Source: Gelidibacter pelagius (GTDB lineage: Bacteria > Bacteroidota > Bacteroidia > Flavobacteriales > Flavobacteriaceae). Taken from it: a stretch of DNA of 64,000 nucleotides. Each line of letters opens with the position of its first letter. Within the stretch, counting starts at the first letter, position 1. Location of the stretch: positions 62,001 through 126,000 of the forward strand of contig NZ_JAGEVG010000006.1 of NCBI RefSeq assembly GCF_017581925.1, written 5' to 3'. The notes under the pieces are model-generated. The model worked only from the letters and a program-made list of their open reading frames with translations, made no database searches and was not told where the DNA came from. A program made the translations under genes and the position numbers. Below, piece by piece: positions 52,233 through 63,115 of the stretch.

Positions 52233-53219
52233 ATGTCAAAAAACATAAAAAAAATTGGGGTTATGACTTCTGGAGGCGACGCTCCAGGAATGAATGCAGC
52301 CATTCGTTCCGTAGTCAGAACCTGCGCCTACTATAATATAGAATGTGTAGGAATTTATCGTGGCTTCGAAGGTATTATGGAGGGAGATTTTAGGTCCATG
52401 GATGCCCGTAGCGTTAAAGGTATTGTCAATAAGGGCGGAACAGTACTTAAGTCTGCCCGTTCAAAAGAATTTAGAACTCCTGAAGGTCGCAAAATTGCCC
52501 ATGACCAACTTAAAAGTGCCAATGTCGATGCACTTGTAGTTATTGGTGGTGACGGAACATTCAATGGCGGATTGGTTTTCAACAAAGAATATGATTTCCC
52601 GATTATTGGAATTCCTTGTACTATAGACAATGATATTTTCGGAACTACTCATACCATCGGATTTGATACGGCATTAAATACCGTAGTTGATTGTATAGAT
52701 AAAATTCGAGATACTGCAAGTTCTCACAACCGCTTATTTTTTGTGGAGGTTATGGGACGTGACGTTGGGCATATCGCATTGAATGCTGGTGTTGGTGCAG
52801 GAGCAGAAGAAATTTTAATACCTGAAGAAAATTTGGGTCTTGACCGTCTGTTGGAATCCTTGCACAGAAGTAAGCGTTCAGGCAAGTCTTCCAGTATTGT
52901 AGTGGTTGCAGAAGGTGATAAAATTGGAAAAAACGTTTTTGAGTTGAAAGATTATGTTGAAGCCAATATGGACGAATATGACGTTAGGGTTTCTGTTTTG
53001 GGCCATATGCAACGTGGTGGTTCTCCATCCTGCTTTGATAGGGTATTGGCTAGTAGAATGGGAGTGAAAGCTGTGGAAACGCTGTTGGAAGGAAAAACCA
53101 ATTATATGGTTGGTCTACTCAATGAGAAAATGGAATTAACCCATTTAAGGGAAGCTGTCAAAGGAAAGTCAAAAATTGATAGGGAATTACTCCGTGTGTC
53201 AGAAATCATGACCACATAA
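52233..53219 (+). CDS. pfkA: ATP-dependent 6-phosphofructokinase
   Basis: This 328-residue enzyme phosphorylates fructose 6-phosphate in glycolysis. Motifs include GVMTSGGDAPGMNAAIRSVVR (about 9-29), VIGGDGTFNGG (about 105-115), GIPCTIDNDIFGTTHTIGFDTALNTV with the catalytic Asp region, and VEVMGRDVGHIAL. The presence of GGDGT rather than GGDDT fits ATP dependence. It is followed 92 bp later by gapA on the same strand. Its leader carries two inverted repeats just upstream of the ATG. Confidence 0.96.
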   Translation: MSKNIKKIGVMTSGGDAPGMNAAIRSVVRTCAYYNIECVGIYRGFEGIMEGDFRSMDARSVKGIVNKGGTVLKSARSKEFRTPEGRKIAHDQLKSANVDALVVIGGDGTFNGGLVFNKEYDFPIIGIPCTIDNDIFGTTHTIGFDTALNTVVDCIDKIRDTASSHNRLFFVEVMGRDVGHIALNAGVGAGAEEILIPEENLGLDRLLESLHRSKRSGKSSSIVVVAEGDKIGKNVFELKDYVEANMDEYDVRVSVLGHMQRGGSPSCFDRVLASRMGVKAVETLLEGKTNYMVGLLNEKMELTHLREAVKGKSKIDRELLRVSEIMTT

Positions 53220-53257
53220 AACTTGCTACGCCATCATGTGCTTTATGGTTATGGTGA

Positions 53258-54313
<1,056 letters not shown>

Positions 54314-54325
54314 TTAACCCATATC

Positions 54326-54380
54326 AATCCGTGTAAGTTCGCTATATTTATATAGATTTAAACTTATACGGATTTTTTTT
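54326..54380 (+). terminator. Terminator after gapA
   Basis: AATCCGTGTAAGTT (54326-54339) pairs with AACTTATACGGATT (54361-54374) with one G-T pair, followed by a T-run to 54380. The loop itself is AT-rich. Confidence 0.85.
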
Positions 54381-54393
54381 ATTCAATAAACAC

Positions 54394-55260
54394 ATGATAT
54401 TAATAGTTGATAGTGGTTCTACAAAAGCCGACTGGATTTCAGTAGATCAAAGCGGAAAACAAATAAAGGAAAAAATAAGGACCGGTGGTTTGAATCCAGA
54501 AATTCTTAAAGAGAAGAAACTCTACAAGATTATAAGAAAGAGTGAAGAATTGGCGGAAATCAAGCGCGACGTAACTCATGTGTTCTTTTATGGTGCCGGT
54601 TGCGGCACTGAAAACCCGAGATTGCTTCTTAAACGAGTGCTCGAAGATATTTTTGTTAACGCGGAGGTTGAAGTTACAGAAGACACCATGGCCGCTGTAA
54701 GAGCAACTTTAAGTCATGATGATGAGGCAGCAATAGTTTGTATCCTGGGTACGGGTTCAAACTGCAGTTATTACGACGGCGCAAATTTGGACCAGAGAAT
54801 ACAGTCATTGGGCTATACCTTAATGGATGACGCTTCAGGCAATTATTTCGGCAAACAGTTAATTCGCGATTATTACTTTAATCATATGCCAGAAGCCATA
54901 AAAGTATCCTTTGCGGATAAATACAATATGGACGCTGATTATATCAAGTACAATCTCTATAAACAACCGAGCCCAAACGCTTATTTAGCAAATTTTGCAG
55001 AATTTATGTTTCTGAATATCGATTCAATCTATATTCAAGAAATGATTAAGGAAGGAATGCGAATTTTTGCAAGAAACATGATTTTCCAATTTAAAGACGA
55101 AGTTAAGACGGTTCCGGTTCATTTTGCTGGATCTATAGCGTTTTTTGCTAAAGATCAGATCCTTGAAATAGCAGAAGAAATGGGTTTCACCGCAGGGAAT
55201 TTTGTTCGCCGACCTATTGAAGGTTTAGTGGATTATCATACACGAAAGTTTCAAAATTAA
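54394..55260 (+). CDS. N-acetylglucosamine kinase-like protein (BadF/BadG/BcrA/BcrD ATPase family)
   Basis: This 288-residue sugar-kinase-fold protein has ILIVDSGSTKADWISVD at the N-terminus (phosphate 1), AAIVCILGTGSNCSYYDG (about 111-128) and MDDASGNYFGKQLIRDYY with DDASG (about 148-152). VHFAGSIAFFAKD lies near the C-terminus. The family phosphorylates GlcNAc or activates acyl-CoA enzymes. This size and these motifs fit the GlcNAc kinase branch, which would serve peptidoglycan or chitin recycling. The substrate remains an inference. It is alone after gapA and shares a terminator with the convergent ridA-like gene. Confidence 0.82.
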   Translation: MILIVDSGSTKADWISVDQSGKQIKEKIRTGGLNPEILKEKKLYKIIRKSEELAEIKRDVTHVFFYGAGCGTENPRLLLKRVLEDIFVNAEVEVTEDTMAAVRATLSHDDEAAIVCILGTGSNCSYYDGANLDQRIQSLGYTLMDDASGNYFGKQLIRDYYFNHMPEAIKVSFADKYNMDADYIKYNLYKQPSPNAYLANFAEFMFLNIDSIYIQEMIKEGMRIFARNMIFQFKDEVKTVPVHFAGSIAFFAKDQILEIAEEMGFTAGNFVRRPIEGLVDYHTRKFQN

Positions 55261-55318
55261 GTTTGAAATAGAACTAAGAACTTCAGGGCATTAAATCCCA
55301 CGGGTGAGAATAAAATTA

Positions 55319-55358
55319 AAAAGCAGTGTAAATTTTAAAACAACTACACTGCTTTTTT
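55319..55358. terminator. Bidirectional terminator between kinase and RidA genes
   Basis: 12-bp perfect arms AAAAGCAGTGTA (55319-55330) and TACACTGCTTTT (55345-55356), with A-rich and T-rich flanks, separate convergent genes. Confidence 0.85.
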
Positions 55359-55384
55359 ATATTATGGCCTATTGGAATCTCATA

Positions 55385-55765
55385 TTACTTCACCGCAATC
55401 ATACTAATCTCCACATTCACAAATTTAGGAAGATTGGCCACTTCCACAGTTTCTCTTGCTGGGGCCGTAGCTTCATTAAAATAACCTCCATAAACTTCAT
55501 TTATCTGTCCGAAATTGTTCATGTCGCTGATAAAGATGGACGATTTAATTACGTTTTCAAAAGTCATATCGGCTGCGGCTAAAACTGCTTTTAGGTTTTC
55601 CATCACTTGCTTGGTTTCGGCTACTATGGAGTCAAGAACAAGGTCATTGGTCTTTGGGTCAAAAGCTATTTGCCCTGAAGTATATAAGGTGTTTCCAGTT
55701 AAGATAGCTTGATTGTAAGGTCCTATGGGTGCAGGAGCATTTGGCGTATTGATGATTGTTTTCAT
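55385..55765 (-). CDS. RidA family enamine/imine deaminase
   Basis: This 126-residue protein has the YjgF/RidA signature. APAPIGPYNQAILTGNTLYTSGQIAFDPKTNDLV is N-terminal, and Arg about 108 sits in APARETVEVANLPKFVNVEISMIAV. It would hydrolyse reactive 2-aminoacrylate to pyruvate and ammonia. It precedes no partner and lies 65 bp after the LptD gene on the same strand. Confidence 0.93.
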   Translation of the reverse strand: MKTIINTPNAPAPIGPYNQAILTGNTLYTSGQIAFDPKTNDLVLDSIVAETKQVMENLKAVLAAADMTFENVIKSSIFISDMNNFGQINEVYGGYFNEATAPARETVEVANLPKFVNVEISMIAVK

Positions 55766-55830
55766 AATGAATCGTATTTTATTTTTTTTCCTTAGAAGGT
55801 TTATTGCTATTTGGATTTTGGATGTTTCAC

Positions 55831-58593
55831 TTATAGTCTTTTATCAGGCGAACGCTGTTTGTCATATTTGATATCCTTTAGTAGACTCGATTTGATTCCG
55901 ATGAAAAAGTTCCATGAACTACGCTCGCTAAACGGAATCCAGCTAAAGTTCATCCGCCAGCTCATCAGATCACGCTCAAACCTGAGTTGGGTATAGGTGA
56001 AACCTTGGTTTTTAAAATCATAACCTGAAGATACGCCCACTGTCCAACGAGGCGTCAAATCTATATCTCCAGAAAACATCAAAGAGTTTGACGAAATCTC
56101 ATTTTGTCGTGCGCTATTGGAGTAGTTGACAGCCCATGCAACACGTAAGCTCCATGGTATGGTGAAATTATAAAACTCAGATTTTTCTTCTTTACTTCTG
56201 TCTCGGTCTTCATCGCCTAAACGCTGATCGGCAAAGTTTTGAGACTTTCCAAATAAATCATCAGCGCGACCACCGCTAAGGACAGATTCATCAATGGCTC
56301 TTTGGTCAGGCTCTTTTCGTCCAGAGAAACTATCGCTATTTAGGGTGTAGCTCAAATTCATACTTGCTGATGTCAACCTAAATAAACTTCCGCCATTGTT
56401 GATGTTGAATTTATCCACACGTCGATTATTATTGTCAAGCGCGTAAGGGTCTAAGGTCATTCCGAAATTGACGCTCATTTTATTGTCCAACAATTGTGTC
56501 CCACCAGAGACTCTTAACGGACTCCATTGCAGTGAATCGCCGGCAAAATTATAAGAGGAAGACAAGTTAAGATTATTCAATAAGATGATTTTTTTAGGCT
56601 CTGTTTTGGTGGAGTCTCTATCTCTTACTTTGGCTTCAAAATTATTACCTAATGAAAAGCCCATTGCACTTGAAAAATTTTTGTTTGGTGCACCATAAAG
56701 AGACTCTTCAAACCTACTGTATTCTGCACGAGTCAGATCGCCATTGGCCGTAATATAATCAAAGGAATCATAATACTCATCAAAGGCAGGATTGATATTG
56801 TAGCTTATAGAAGGTCTCATGATGTGCCTGATAGCTTTGATTTTGGTGTCCTTTCCTGGCTTTTCTAAATTGAACATCCCATAAATTGTGGTTCCAATAC
56901 TGGTGCTGAAATTATAGGTTCTATAACTGTCAAAGCCTGTCAAATCTTCTTTTAAGACTTTATTTTCGTCGGGATCATAGAATTTTCTAATAGTGTTGAG
57001 GGTCCAATTTTCCTGAAAATTTGTACTTGCACTGACACTAAAATGATTAAAAACTTTGAAGTTCGTGGAAATGGGAATACTTTGTTGCACGCCAACTCGA
57101 GCGTCCTCAAACATTTCTGCTTTAAAAAAAAGTGAATCTGTAGTTCTTATCCTGTTCTGTGCATTGACATTATATTGAAAATTGATATTGTCAATAATTC
57201 CTTTTTTAGTGCCAACTTTTGGTGCAAAAGGGAAGATTCTACTCACACTTCCCTGAAAAGTAGGTAAAGTCATATCAATCTGCTGAGTCCTTGTATTTTG
57301 TGAGTGCGTGGCCGTCAGGCTGACATTGACTTGTGGCTCACCAGTAAAGGATTTAGAATAAGAGACGGATGATGATAAGGTGTTATTTAGAAAGTTAGAG
57401 GCATTCATTTGGTTGACAGACTCTTGATAATACTTACTACTTCCTAAGTTGACAGAGGCCGAAAAACGAGAACTCGGATTCGCTTTTGCATCCTGAGAGT
57501 GTGACCACCTAATATTATAGATGGAAGATTTTGAATAATCTGGGAAGCCACGTTCACTATTGATTAAGCTTTCATACCTAATACCAAGATTTCCTCTAAA
57601 TTTATACCGCACGGCGTAGTTGGTTTCTGTTCTGAAGCCATAGCTTCCATTGGTATAATAATCGCCGTACAACGCCAAATCCACATAGTCACTTATCGCA
57701 AAATAATAGCCTCCATTTTGGAGGTTATAACCTCGTCTGCTATCTTGACCGAAAGTAGGAAAAAGAATTCCTGAAGTTTGCTTTTTTGTCAACGGAAAAA
57801 AGGCAAAAGGCAAACCGATGGGGGTGGGTACATTGTAAATATACATATTGGTCAAGCCGGTGACCACTTTTTTGTTGGGCACAATTTTGGCTTTTCGCAT
57901 TAAAAAATAGAATTCAGGATCATCTTGGTCCTCTGAAGTTGTGAATTTTCCACGATTAATGAAATAAACCGAATCATTTTCTTTCTTGGTTACATCCGCA
58001 ATAATATAACCGCCACTTTGTTCTGTTCTCGAATTAAAAATAAGAGCTTTTTTGGTTTCGGTATTGAAGATAATTGAATCCGGTTCTACAAGATTGGCGC
58101 CTTGTTTAAACGTAGGAGCTTGAGAGTACACACCTGCAGAATCCTTTAAACGTCCCGCATAAACCAGATTTTTATTGTGATCGATAACAATGACCCCTGC
58201 CTTTATTTCCATGTCCTGATAGTACACTTCCGCTTCGTTATATAAGGTGGTCTGCTTTAAACGTTGATTAAGAGTCACGTAATCCTTTGCCTTATAATTG
58301 ACCACAGCCTCTAAGAAATCTTTCTTTTTTGGAATTGTGTCCTGTTGAATGCTATCGGTTTCTTTGAGCGTTGCCGTCGGAGTCATCAGAGAGTCAATAT
58401 TGATGGACACCCTCATACTGTCATTTTCTGTTTTTGGCAAGATGGGGGTTTGGTTTTTTGGAAGGTCTTGAGCCAACCCCAAAGTGTTAATAAACACTGT
58501 AAAACTCAGGGAAAAAAGTATATGAAAGCTTTTTGTACGCAATGCTTTTAAGTGTATTTTTGTAAAAGTATGGCTCGGTTTTTGAAAAGTCAA
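55831..58593 (-). CDS. LPS assembly outer-membrane protein LptD-like
   Basis: This protein of up to 920 residues has an OstA-like N-terminal jellyroll domain (about 95-250: VTLNQRLKQTTLYNEAEVYYQDMEIKAGVIVIDHNKNLVYA) and a long C-terminal beta-barrel. It would insert lipopolysaccharide into the outer leaflet. The barrel has PTPIGLPFAFFPLTKKQTSGILFPTFGQDSRRGYNLQNGGYYFAISDYVDLALYGDYYTNGSYGF. The longest frame starts at 58593. A TTG at 58542 gives MRTKSFHILFSLSFTVF as a clean signal peptide ending GLAQ, and I think it is the real start. It is divergent from the amidase gene. Confidence 0.9.
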   Translation of the reverse strand: MTFQKPSHTFTKIHLKALRTKSFHILFSLSFTVFINTLGLAQDLPKNQTPILPKTENDSMRVSINIDSLMTPTATLKETDSIQQDTIPKKKDFLEAVVNYKAKDYVTLNQRLKQTTLYNEAEVYYQDMEIKAGVIVIDHNKNLVYAGRLKDSAGVYSQAPTFKQGANLVEPDSIIFNTETKKALIFNSRTEQSGGYIIADVTKKENDSVYFINRGKFTTSEDQDDPEFYFLMRKAKIVPNKKVVTGLTNMYIYNVPTPIGLPFAFFPLTKKQTSGILFPTFGQDSRRGYNLQNGGYYFAISDYVDLALYGDYYTNGSYGFRTETNYAVRYKFRGNLGIRYESLINSERGFPDYSKSSIYNIRWSHSQDAKANPSSRFSASVNLGSSKYYQESVNQMNASNFLNNTLSSSVSYSKSFTGEPQVNVSLTATHSQNTRTQQIDMTLPTFQGSVSRIFPFAPKVGTKKGIIDNINFQYNVNAQNRIRTTDSLFFKAEMFEDARVGVQQSIPISTNFKVFNHFSVSASTNFQENWTLNTIRKFYDPDENKVLKEDLTGFDSYRTYNFSTSIGTTIYGMFNLEKPGKDTKIKAIRHIMRPSISYNINPAFDEYYDSFDYITANGDLTRAEYSRFEESLYGAPNKNFSSAMGFSLGNNFEAKVRDRDSTKTEPKKIILLNNLNLSSSYNFAGDSLQWSPLRVSGGTQLLDNKMSVNFGMTLDPYALDNNNRRVDKFNINNGGSLFRLTSASMNLSYTLNSDSFSGRKEPDQRAIDESVLSGGRADDLFGKSQNFADQRLGDEDRDRSKEEKSEFYNFTIPWSLRVAWAVNYSNSARQNEISSNSLMFSGDIDLTPRWTVGVSSGYDFKNQGFTYTQLRFERDLMSWRMNFSWIPFSERSSWNFFIGIKSSLLKDIKYDKQRSPDKRL

Positions 58594-58681
58594 AATTACA
58601 TATATTTTTTTGTGATTAATTACTATTCAACCAAAATTTAAAAATTAAAATAAACCAAGTTTTTTATACGTTTATACCTTT

Positions 58682-59827
58682 ATGAGAACGCAATTATATT
58701 ACATCTTCGTATTAAACATAATTTTATTTGCTAGTTTTTTAGCACCTGCCCAAGCCTTTCAGAAAAACAAAGGTCAATTTGTGGTGGTCTTAGACGCTGG
58801 CCATGGTGGCAATGATCCCGGGAACGTGGGAAATGGCTATAAAGAGAAAGAAATAGCTCTCAACATCGTTTTGACGGTTGGCAAATCTTTAGAGAAACAC
58901 CCTAATATAAAAGTGATTTACACTCGTAAAACGGATGTTTTTGTGCCTCTACGAGATCGGGCGAAAATTGCAAATGATGCTGATGCTGATTTGTTTGTGT
59001 CAGTGCATTGCAATTCACATCATTCAAGTGCCCATGGTACGGAAACCTTCGTTTTGGGCTTACATGAAAACCAACGTAACTTTGAAATTGCCAAAAAGGA
59101 GAATGAGGTTATTTTCTTAGAGGAAAACTATGAATCCCATTATGACGGATTTGATCCCAATTCGCCAGAATCCTTTATAGGTTTGACTTTGATGCAGGAG
59201 GAGTATCTTGACCAAAGTACACAATTGGCCCGATTGGTTCAAGATAACTTTACCAAAACCTTAAAACGAAATGATAGAGGTGTTAAGCAAGCTGGCTTTT
59301 GGGTGTTGCACAATACATATATGCCAAGTGTTTTGGTTGAAACGGGGTTCTTGACCTATAAGCCGGAGGGTGCCTATCTCAATTCTACGAAAGGTCAAAA
59401 TGAAGTTGCTTTGTCCATTTATAAAGGGCTTATGGACTACAAAATGATTTTGGATAGAAATGTGGGTCAAAATCTTTATAAAGATGTGGCCAATATAGAG
59501 ACTATCACAGAAGCTGTAGATGACGAGGTCGACTCTAAAAATACCACTAAACGTGTTTATCCCAATACTATATTTAAAGTGCAATTGGCAGCGAGTTCAA
59601 ATAAAATTGAACCTAAATCTTTTAATTTTAAAGGTCTAAAGGATATTTCCAGAGAAAAGGAAGGCAAACTCTTTAAGTATTTCTATGGTGACACCTCTGA
59701 TTATAATGAAATTCAAAAAATGGCAGTAGTTGCAAAGTCAAAAGGCTATCCCACCTCCTTTATTGTTGCTTACCAAAATGGAAAACGTGTAGACTTATCT
59801 TCAGTTATCAATTCTCCCGCTAATTAA
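58682..59827 (+). CDS. N-acetylmuramoyl-L-alanine amidase with SPOR-like C-terminus
   Basis: This 381-residue exported enzyme has a signal peptide (about 1-25, APAQAF) and an Amidase_3 domain: VVLDAGHGGNDPGNVG (about 34-49, zinc His), DLFVSVHCNSH and SVLVETGFLT (catalytic Glu, about 220). It cuts the bond between MurNAc and L-Ala in peptidoglycan. The C-terminal 85 residues (IFKVQLAASSNKIEP, YFYGDTSDYNEIQKMAVVAKSKGYPTSFIVAY) look like a SPOR domain, which binds denuded glycan at the septum. The next gene is an MCE protein. Confidence 0.92.
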   Translation: MRTQLYYIFVLNIILFASFLAPAQAFQKNKGQFVVVLDAGHGGNDPGNVGNGYKEKEIALNIVLTVGKSLEKHPNIKVIYTRKTDVFVPLRDRAKIANDADADLFVSVHCNSHHSSAHGTETFVLGLHENQRNFEIAKKENEVIFLEENYESHYDGFDPNSPESFIGLTLMQEEYLDQSTQLARLVQDNFTKTLKRNDRGVKQAGFWVLHNTYMPSVLVETGFLTYKPEGAYLNSTKGQNEVALSIYKGLMDYKMILDRNVGQNLYKDVANIETITEAVDDEVDSKNTTKRVYPNTIFKVQLAASSNKIEPKSFNFKGLKDISREKEGKLFKYFYGDTSDYNEIQKMAVVAKSKGYPTSFIVAYQNGKRVDLSSVINSPAN

Positions 59828-59882
59828 AAAGATTCTTAATATTTTTATTCCTAATTTTGTGAGCAACTAAATCTTAAAAACT

Positions 59883-60875
59883 TTGAAAATATCAAGAGAA
59901 GTTAAAACCGCAATACTTGTAATATCAGGAATACTCCTAATGGTATTTACATTTAATTATTTAAAAGGTATCAATATCCTACAAAAACACAATCGATACC
60001 AAACACAATTCGATTATAATGCGCTAAGTTCTTCATCTTTGGTGACTATTAAAGGGAATCAAATAGGGAAAATTGAGTCGATCACTTATGATGACAAAAC
60101 AGGTAAAACTATTGTTACTCTTGTTGTGACGGAAGATGTCAAGTTTTCTACAAATAGTAAGATCCGTATGTATGAAACAGGGTTAATGGGAGGCAATGCC
60201 TTGGCCATTATACCTATGCCTGGACCTGAACTTGCTAAAAGTGGGGATTTCTTGGAATCCGAGGTTGAGGAAGGCCTTATCACAAGTTTGACCAAAAACT
60301 TTTCGGGAATCAGTAGCAACTTGGGTGTGACCCTAAAGGCTGCCGATTCACTAATGAACAATTTTAACCGCTTGATCATTAATGACGATGAGGATGGTAT
60401 AAAAGCTGCAATTGCCGAATTAAACCAAACCATTGTTTCTTTTAGATCCATGTCAAATGCCATGACCGCGTTAGTGGCTAAAAACGATGAAGCATTAACT
60501 TCTGCAATTGGTAATTTTGATACTTTATCAGGAAATCTTGCGGAGATCACTACAGAATTTAAACAGGTTGAAATATCCAAAACTTTTGCGGAACTCGATC
60601 AAACGCTTCAGGAGGTCAATAATTTGTTGGCAAGTGTCAAGGATGGTAAGGGCACGATGGGCAAACTGCTTAATGACGATAAATTATATACAAATCTCGA
60701 AGGAGCATCTCTACAGTTGGAACAATTGCTACAGGACTTTAAATTGAATCCAAAACGCTATGTCCATTTTTCTGTTTTCGGAAAGAGACCAGACCGATTT
60801 GATGCTGAAGGCAATATCATTGAAGACCTAAAAACACAACCAGACGAAATACGCGTAGAATTAGAAAACAACTAA
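59883..60875 (+). CDS. MCE/MlaD family protein
   Basis: This 330-residue protein has one N-terminal membrane anchor (about 8-26, AILVISGILLMVFTFNYLKG), then an MCE domain (about 38-120: TQFDYNALSSSSLVTIKGNQIGKIESI, MYETGLMGGNALAIIP). A long helical coiled-coil region follows. MCE proteins bind the lipid in phospholipid transport across the periplasm. No Mla ABC genes are adjacent here. The start is TTG at 59883, preferred because MKISREVKTAIL follows. It lies between the amidase and the Fe-S protein genes. Confidence 0.88.
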   Translation: MKISREVKTAILVISGILLMVFTFNYLKGINILQKHNRYQTQFDYNALSSSSLVTIKGNQIGKIESITYDDKTGKTIVTLVVTEDVKFSTNSKIRMYETGLMGGNALAIIPMPGPELAKSGDFLESEVEEGLITSLTKNFSGISSNLGVTLKAADSLMNNFNRLIINDDEDGIKAAIAELNQTIVSFRSMSNAMTALVAKNDEALTSAIGNFDTLSGNLAEITTEFKQVEISKTFAELDQTLQEVNNLLASVKDGKGTMGKLLNDDKLYTNLEGASLQLEQLLQDFKLNPKRYVHFSVFGKRPDRFDAEGNIIEDLKTQPDEIRVELENN

Positions 60876-60885
60876 CCTCCATATA

Positions 60886-62193
60886 ATGAGTTACATTCCA
60901 AATATTCTATTTGCCATAGCGCTAATTGTTGGCATTGGTTTCTTTGCAAATAATGTAAGAAAGCTGATCCGCAATATTAAATTGGGCCGTGATGTTGATG
61001 TGAGTGACCATACTTCCCAACGTTGGAAAAACATGGCAATGATTGCATTAGGACAAAGTAAAATGGTCAAAAGACCAGTTTCCGGGTTTTTGCACATTAT
61101 TGTCTATGTAGGTTTCATTATTATAAACATTGAGGTTTTAGAGATTATAATCGATGGTCTTGCGGGCACACATCGTATTTTTTCATCCATAGGACCTTTG
61201 TATGGTGTTCTTATTGGAGTGTTTGAAATATTGGCTGTTTTGGTCTTTGTGTCTGTCATCATCTTTTGGATTAGGAGAAACATTATTAAAATCAAACGGT
61301 TTTGGGCGAATGAAATGACCAGTTGGCCGAAAAATGACGCCAATTATATCCTCTATATTGAAATGGTGCTAATGGCATTATTCCTAATCATGAATGCCAC
61401 TGACTTGAAGTTCCAAGCCATGGAAAATGGAAATGTCATCAGTCAGTTTTTGACACCACTGTTTAGCGGTCTTTCAGAAGGTACAATCCATATTATTGAG
61501 CGTAGCGCTTGGTGGTTGCACATTTTAGGTATTCTTGCCTTTTTGAATTATCTCTATTTCTCCAAGCATTTGCATATTCTTTTGGCATTTCCAAATACTT
61601 ATTTCGGAAAAATCGCACCGAAAGGTCAGTTTAAGAACAATGACGTCGTTACCAAAGAAGTAAAAATGATGATGGATCCAAACGTTGATCCATTTGCAGC
61701 GCAACCGGAAGGAGCAGGGGACGAGACTCCTGCAAAGTTTGGAGCTAGCGATGTTCAAGATTTAAGTTGGGTGCAATTGCTCAACGCCTATACATGTACT
61801 GAATGCGGACGTTGTACAAGTGAATGTCCAGCTAATATAACAGGCAAAAAATTGTCTCCGCGTAAGATTATGATGGATACGCGTGACCGTTTAGAGGAAG
61901 TAGGAAAAAATATAGATGCCAATAACGGTGTGTTTAAGGATGATGGCAAGCAATTGCTGGATGACTATATCACACGTGAAGAATTGTGGGCATGTACCAC
62001 CTGTAATGCCTGTGTTGAGGCCTGTCCAGTGAGTATCGATCCAATGTCAATTATTGTGGAAATGCGAAACTATTTGGTCATGGAGCAATCAGCAGCACCA
62101 ATGGAACTCAATAATATGATGACCAATATTGAAAATAATGGCGCTCCTTGGCCATACAATCAAATGGACAGATTGAATTGGAAAAACGAATAA
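60886..62193 (+). CDS. Membrane-bound heterodisulfide-reductase-like Fe-S protein
   Basis: This 435-residue protein has an N-terminal membrane part with about six hydrophobic segments (to about 230) and two 4Fe-4S ferredoxin motifs: CTECGRCTSECPANITGKK (about 304) and CTTCNACVEACPVSID (about 370). The arrangement resembles GlpC/HdrE-type electron transfer subunits. It would pass electrons between a membrane quinone and a partner Fe-S protein. The next gene encodes a cysteine-rich CCG-domain protein, so the two probably form one complex. Donor and substrate are unknown. Confidence 0.88.
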   Translation: MSYIPNILFAIALIVGIGFFANNVRKLIRNIKLGRDVDVSDHTSQRWKNMAMIALGQSKMVKRPVSGFLHIIVYVGFIIINIEVLEIIIDGLAGTHRIFSSIGPLYGVLIGVFEILAVLVFVSVIIFWIRRNIIKIKRFWANEMTSWPKNDANYILYIEMVLMALFLIMNATDLKFQAMENGNVISQFLTPLFSGLSEGTIHIIERSAWWLHILGILAFLNYLYFSKHLHILLAFPNTYFGKIAPKGQFKNNDVVTKEVKMMMDPNVDPFAAQPEGAGDETPAKFGASDVQDLSWVQLLNAYTCTECGRCTSECPANITGKKLSPRKIMMDTRDRLEEVGKNIDANNGVFKDDGKQLLDDYITREELWACTTCNACVEACPVSIDPMSIIVEMRNYLVMEQSAAPMELNNMMTNIENNGAPWPYNQMDRLNWKNE

Positions 62194-62323
62194 ATCTAAT
62201 TGAGGCGAAATCACAAATGTCATAACACATAGTTTCTGACATAAGGCTTATTGAGAACCTATAAAAGATGCTGTCTAAGTATTTTAAGTAAAATAAGTAT
62301 AAAAACATATAAACTCATAAAAA

Positions 62324-63115
62324 ATGAGCGAACAAATTGTAGTGCCAACTATGGCAGAATTCATGGCCCAAGGTAAACAACCAGAAGTACTCTTTTGGGT
62401 AGGCTGCATGGGAAGCTTTGACGATAGAGCAAAAAAAGTTACCAAAGCTTTTGTGAAATTGCTTCATAAATCCAAGGTAGATTTTGCAGTTTTAGGAACT
62501 GAAGAAAGCTGTACTGGTGATCCTGCAAAACGTGCCGGTAATGAATTTCTTTTTCAGATGCAGGCGGTCACTAATATAGAGGTGTTGAATGCCTATGAGA
62601 TCAAGAAAATTGTTACAGCCTGTCCACATTGTTTCAATACCATAAAAAATGAATACCCAGGACTTGGAGGTAATTATCAAGTCATGCACCATACACAATT
62701 TCTTAAATCGCTTTTGGATGAAGGACGTCTGACCGTTGAGGGTGGACAATTTAAAGGCAAGCGCATCACCTTTCATGACCCTTGTTATTTAGGTCGTGGC
62801 AATGATATTTACGAAGCACCAAGAGACTTGATCAGAAAATTGGATGCTGAATTGGTGGAAATGAAAAGTTGTAAATCCCGCGGACTCTGTTGTGGTGCTG
62901 GTGGAGCTCAGATGTTTAAAGAGGCGGAACCAGGGAATAAGGAAATAAACGTTAAACGTACAGAGGAAGCCATCGAGGTGAAGCCGGACATTATAGCGGC
63001 AGGTTGCCCATTTTGCAATACCATGATGACTGATGGCGTAAAATCAACAAACAAAGAATCTGAGATTGCCGTGATGGATATCGCGGAATTAATAGCAAAT
63101 GCTCAGGATTTATAA
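62324..63115 (+). CDS. CCG-domain Fe-S protein (heterodisulfide reductase subunit B-like)
   Basis: This 263-residue protein has two cysteine-rich CCG-type domains. The first is around FWVGCMGSFDD and ACPHCFNTIKNEYPG, and the second is around DPCYLGRGNDIYEAPR, GLCCGAGGAQMFKE and AAGCPFCNTMMTDG. In HdrB-type proteins such cysteines bind non-cubane Fe-S clusters. It follows the membrane Fe-S protein by 130 bp and likely works with it. The stop overlaps the serB start (TAATG). Confidence 0.9.
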   Translation: MSEQIVVPTMAEFMAQGKQPEVLFWVGCMGSFDDRAKKVTKAFVKLLHKSKVDFAVLGTEESCTGDPAKRAGNEFLFQMQAVTNIEVLNAYEIKKIVTACPHCFNTIKNEYPGLGGNYQVMHHTQFLKSLLDEGRLTVEGGQFKGKRITFHDPCYLGRGNDIYEAPRDLIRKLDAELVEMKSCKSRGLCCGAGGAQMFKEAEPGNKEINVKRTEEAIEVKPDIIAAGCPFCNTMMTDGVKSTNKESEIAVMDIAELIANAQDL

